The notes beneath the pieces were generated by a model, which saw nothing but the letters and a program-made list of their open reading frames with translations, ran no database searches and had not been told where the DNA came from. Below, in pieces: positions 61,483 through 64,000 of a stretch of DNA of 64,000 nt. The position numbers and the translations under genes were made by a program. Within the stretch, counting starts at the first letter, position 1; every line of letters starts with the position of its first letter. Location of the stretch: contig CAJHZI010000642.1 in the NCBI GenBank assembly GCA_905160935.1, positions 843,501-907,500 on the forward strand, written 5' to 3'. The DNA is from Enchytraeus crypticus. Taxonomy: Eukaryota > Annelida > Clitellata > Enchytraeida > Enchytraeidae.

Positions 61483-62937
61483 ATGTCAGCTACAAGATTG
61501 AGCAAAATGTGTGATTTGCAGAAAGCGGAGAATGAAGCGGCTGCAGCCGTGGCAGCTTCAGGGGGTGGAAGAGGAGCGTCTAGTGGCTCTGACGCCGTGC
61601 GGCTAAGACGTCGCGCTGCTGGTCTCCCCGGTGATCCCATGGAACCGGACTCCTCCGAGACTTCCGCCTGGTTATCGGCTGCACAGTCGAACGGCTTAGT
61701 GAGAATCTACGCTCCATCAATGCGCGATCCTAGTGCCTCTCAGTCGCAGCTTCGCGCTGTTACGCTCTCGACCACCGCGCGAGAATTGTGCCTGCTGCTC
61801 GGCGTGGCGTCAAACGCGCTGCACGTGCAGATGAACGGAGATATAGTGCGAAGAGTTGAGCCGTACGAGTGCCCCCTGGTGATTCAGAATGACTTCCTAG
61901 CGGCTCTGGGGTACTCGAGTATAGAGAGCATACAGAGGGAGGGGTGTTCCGTAGAGCTGTCATATCTTGTTAGGTTCTTCTCGGGTCTGTTGATGTCTTT
62001 TTCATTATTGATTGATTCAGTTAATGTGGTTCGCTGTTTGATTGACGAATTTCTTGTTTTAGCTTGTCACTATGTTGGCTGACTATGACTAGTCAGATGT
62101 GTGAATGATTTACTGTTTAATTGCACACTCGTTTGAGTAAACCACATTTGATTGATTTGAGTAAAACCACATTTGATTGATTTGAGTAAAACCACATTTG
62201 ATTGATTTGAGTAATATAGTGTAGGAACTTTAAGAGTAATAACGCATTATAATGAAACGATCAACCATGTTGATATCTATCACTTTTAATGCCACATATT
62301 AAATTCGTTAGGCAATTTATTTAAATTTGTTTATTTTATTTTCCGTGTAACCAGTCCAGTGAATGTCCAAGATTTTACTCTCAGATCAGCGCGGCCTGGA
62401 TTCGAACCAACGAGAGTTTAATTCAACTCAGTGTCATTTAAAACTTTATGACGTTATCTACACCTCCAACCACTGCCCTATTTAGTTATTCATTTAATTT
62501 GATTTTAGTTTAATATAAATGTAGTTTAATTTAATTTGATTTGACGCATTCTTCTTCCCTGTGTTGTGTCCGGGTCGTTTGAAGAATAGTCTAACCGTGT
62601 AAACATGCACGTGTCGTAGAAGGCGACATAAAAACAAGATCCAAACCAACGTCAGAAAGGGCATTCGGTTGGTGAGCGCCTAGGCTCCAGACGTCGCTAC
62701 AAAAACTTAAACGAATGGACCAAGTTTATTCGTATCCCGACTCTAGTTAAACTGAGATTTAAGGGAAGATGATGATGATGACACATTCATCTAATTGATT
62801 AGGTAAGCCGATGCACGACAGCACATTCACACGCAGACAGCTTCAGGCCTACATCGACGTAAAGAGGAGTGGTCTGCTGCAACAATGGATGCGCAGGGTC
62901 TGCGTGCTCTCAGGCACTCGTCTACTCGTTTACAAAG
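61483..62937 (+). CDS. PHLPP1: PHLPP, PH-domain leucine-rich-repeat protein phosphatase, 5' part (2 exons)
   Basis: PP2C-type phosphatase that dephosphorylates the hydrophobic motif of Akt, PKC and S6K. Exons 61483-61984 and 62803-62937 join in phase. The protein opens with an Ala/Gly-rich leader. A Ras-association-like domain follows (about residues 65-168: NGLVRIYAP, TTARELCLLLG, LHVQMNGDIVRRVEP, PLVIQNDFLAALGY, LVRFFSGKP), then the start of the PH domain (RSGLLQQWMRRVCVLSGTRL). These match human PHLPP1/2 segments remembered as VQLHGETTRRLE, PLQIQNDYLFQLGF and IRFYAGKP. The remaining PH domain, the repeats and the phosphatase lie beyond the window. The Met at 61483 follows an acceptor-like TTTACAG, so the true start may lie in an upstream exon. 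PHLPP1 versus PHLPP2 cannot be decided. A SINE lies just upstream. Confidence 0.9.
62140..62220. repeat. 25-bp tandem repeat, 3 copies
   Basis: GTAAAACCACATTTGATTGA repeated three times in the first PHLPP intron. The unit again contains TTGATTGA. Confidence 0.88.
62240..62482 (-). mobile_element. tRNA-derived SINE, family C
   Basis: Shares GTAACCAGTCCAGTGAATGT and the inverted B box TGGATTCGAACC with copies at 45.7 and 48.0 kb. In the PHLPP intron. Confidence 0.85.
62560..62785 (+). mobile_element. dispersed repeat D, tail beside a PHLPP acceptor
   Basis: Near-complete copy from GTGTTGTGTCCGGGTCGTTT to GGGAAGATGATGATGATGAC. Its tail ends about 20 bases before the GATTAG acceptor of exon 62803-62937. 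Confidence 0.87.
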
Positions 62938-64000
62938 GTTCTCAACGCTTTTATGATCATAATAATAATAAGTTGAATGAAGATTTCACTCAACTTTTTG
63001 AAGTTAAATGAAGATATATGACAAAAGATTTATTTAAATTTAAACTAAAAATTTAGTTTGATCTTTAATTTGTGAACTGACTGACGACTGAAGTTCCTTA
63101 AATGGCTTAAATTTTTAAAATTTAGTTACACATTTAAATTTATTAGTCAATACTTTTAATACTCACACGTTTCATATTATACTGATGACATTAATTTTTA
63201 CATTTTAAATTTTTTTACATTTTATTAATGTTTCATTTAATATATTTATTTCGATCTGAATATTGGTACTGATAATTTTAAGTTCTTTTCGTGGAGTAAG
63301 AAAGCAGCTTAGATATTTCGTTTGTTGTTTGTCATAAGGATCAGTTTCTTGAAATCTGCCGACTTTATGTCACGTAACTACGTAGCTGCGTCACGGATCT
63401 CACGGATCTACATCTACTTCATTCTCTGATACACACCAATTTTTTATAATCAGACTTTTTATGGCAATAGCATCGCGTAGTTGAAAGACGCTCAAGAAAT
63501 CGCATTCTAATGAGAGTGGGCCTATCAAATCAATAGCTCAATACGTTCTACTGCATGAAAGTTGAAACTAGCGATGCTAGTTTTTTATTTTTTTTCATTT
63601 TAAATATTTCCTGTGTAACTTACTTTTTTACTCTGCTATATTAAAAAAGTATTGATTAAAAAATTCATTATACCAGCAAAAACATAAGGTGATAACCAAG
63701 ACTTAAAATTTAAACGCTTTAAGAACTCTTTTACTATTAGTAAAGATGTAGCCAGATACCATTAGCAGGGTTTATCAAATCGTCACTTATTAACTGTTTT
63801 ATACATTGTATATCTCATTCATAATACGTACTTAATAATTATTAGTTATGTTTCTAACTATCTATTTTTGCTAACTGCTGCCATTCTGTTATTCAGTTAA
63901 GTTACCCTTCCATGTTGCACACCTAACGTGATATGATATTCAACTGTCGGGTGGATATGTAAAATAACCAAAGCTTTGAGCTTCCTGTTTTATAGCATAC
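62938..64000. other. PHLPP intron sequence, no exon seen
   Basis: AT-rich sequence after a GTTCTC donor. I searched all frames by eye for the continuation of the PH domain and found none, so the next exon lies beyond the window. Confidence 0.5.

Noticed and set aside
60042..61483. Direct join of the 59.5-kb exon to the PHLPP exon
   Set aside because: From either acceptor near 61.45 or 61.48 kb the phase 0 reading stops at TAA before the PHLPP frame.
19598..62482. B-box matches (GGTTCAAATCC, GGGTTCGAATCC) as tRNA genes
   Set aside because: No cloverleaf with paired acceptor stem forms, and each match recurs inside a longer dispersed element, so they are SINE heads.
645..62937. A functional gene cluster or novel defence-type system
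   Set aside because: The four genes act in unrelated pathways, lie on both strands with separate introns and have no shared regulatory motif I can see; the unusual signal is in splice-site architecture, not gene content.

Overview
This is animal nuclear DNA: AT-rich, intron-dense and loaded with tRNA-derived SINEs, LINE fragments and minisatellites. Four conserved animal genes can be rebuilt exon by exon from splice sites, reading phase and remembered family sequences. Order: SMPD4 (minus, about 0.6-20 kb), CORO7 (plus, 25.6-47.8 kb), SEPHS1-type selenophosphate synthetase (minus, 51.4-56.0 kb) and the 5' part of PHLPP (plus, from 61.5 kb and running off the window). The selenophosphate synthetase has Leu (codon CTT) where the ancestral enzyme has Sec/Cys. 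From memory, that replacement is reported for the annelid SPS1 paralogue, so an annelid is my best guess (inference, not proven).

Layout. SMPD4 and CORO7 diverge from a roughly 5.7-kb interval that holds a LINE with a long reverse-transcriptase ORF. CORO7 and SEPHS1 converge on about 3.5 kb of repeats. SEPHS1 and PHLPP diverge across about 3.5 kb; an unexplained Asn-rich ORF at 59.5 kb lies between them. An intron of SMPD4 holds a decayed Tc1/mariner element, and another holds about 25 copies of a 35-bp minisatellite. A CORO7 intron holds a possible small antisense ORF. The genes belong to unrelated pathways: sphingolipid and nuclear-envelope biology, Golgi/actin traffic, the selenium-pathway paralogue, and Akt-phosphatase signalling. 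I see no sign that they act as a unit.

The most unusual signal is architectural. Short tandem duplications repeatedly straddle exon-intron borders, so that the splice donor or acceptor and a piece of exon are copied two to ten times. This occurs in all three complete or nearly complete genes. One case, SMPD4 at 13.6 kb, creates two competing in-frame donors 54 bp apart. SEPHS1 exon 5 has gained a 37-nt exon-like copy with its own acceptor and donor that would act as a poison exon. In addition, TGAT/TTGA tetranucleotide runs, which match the branch-site consensus yUnAy, sit just upstream of about ten 3' splice sites. The GATGAT tails of one dispersed repeat abut two more.
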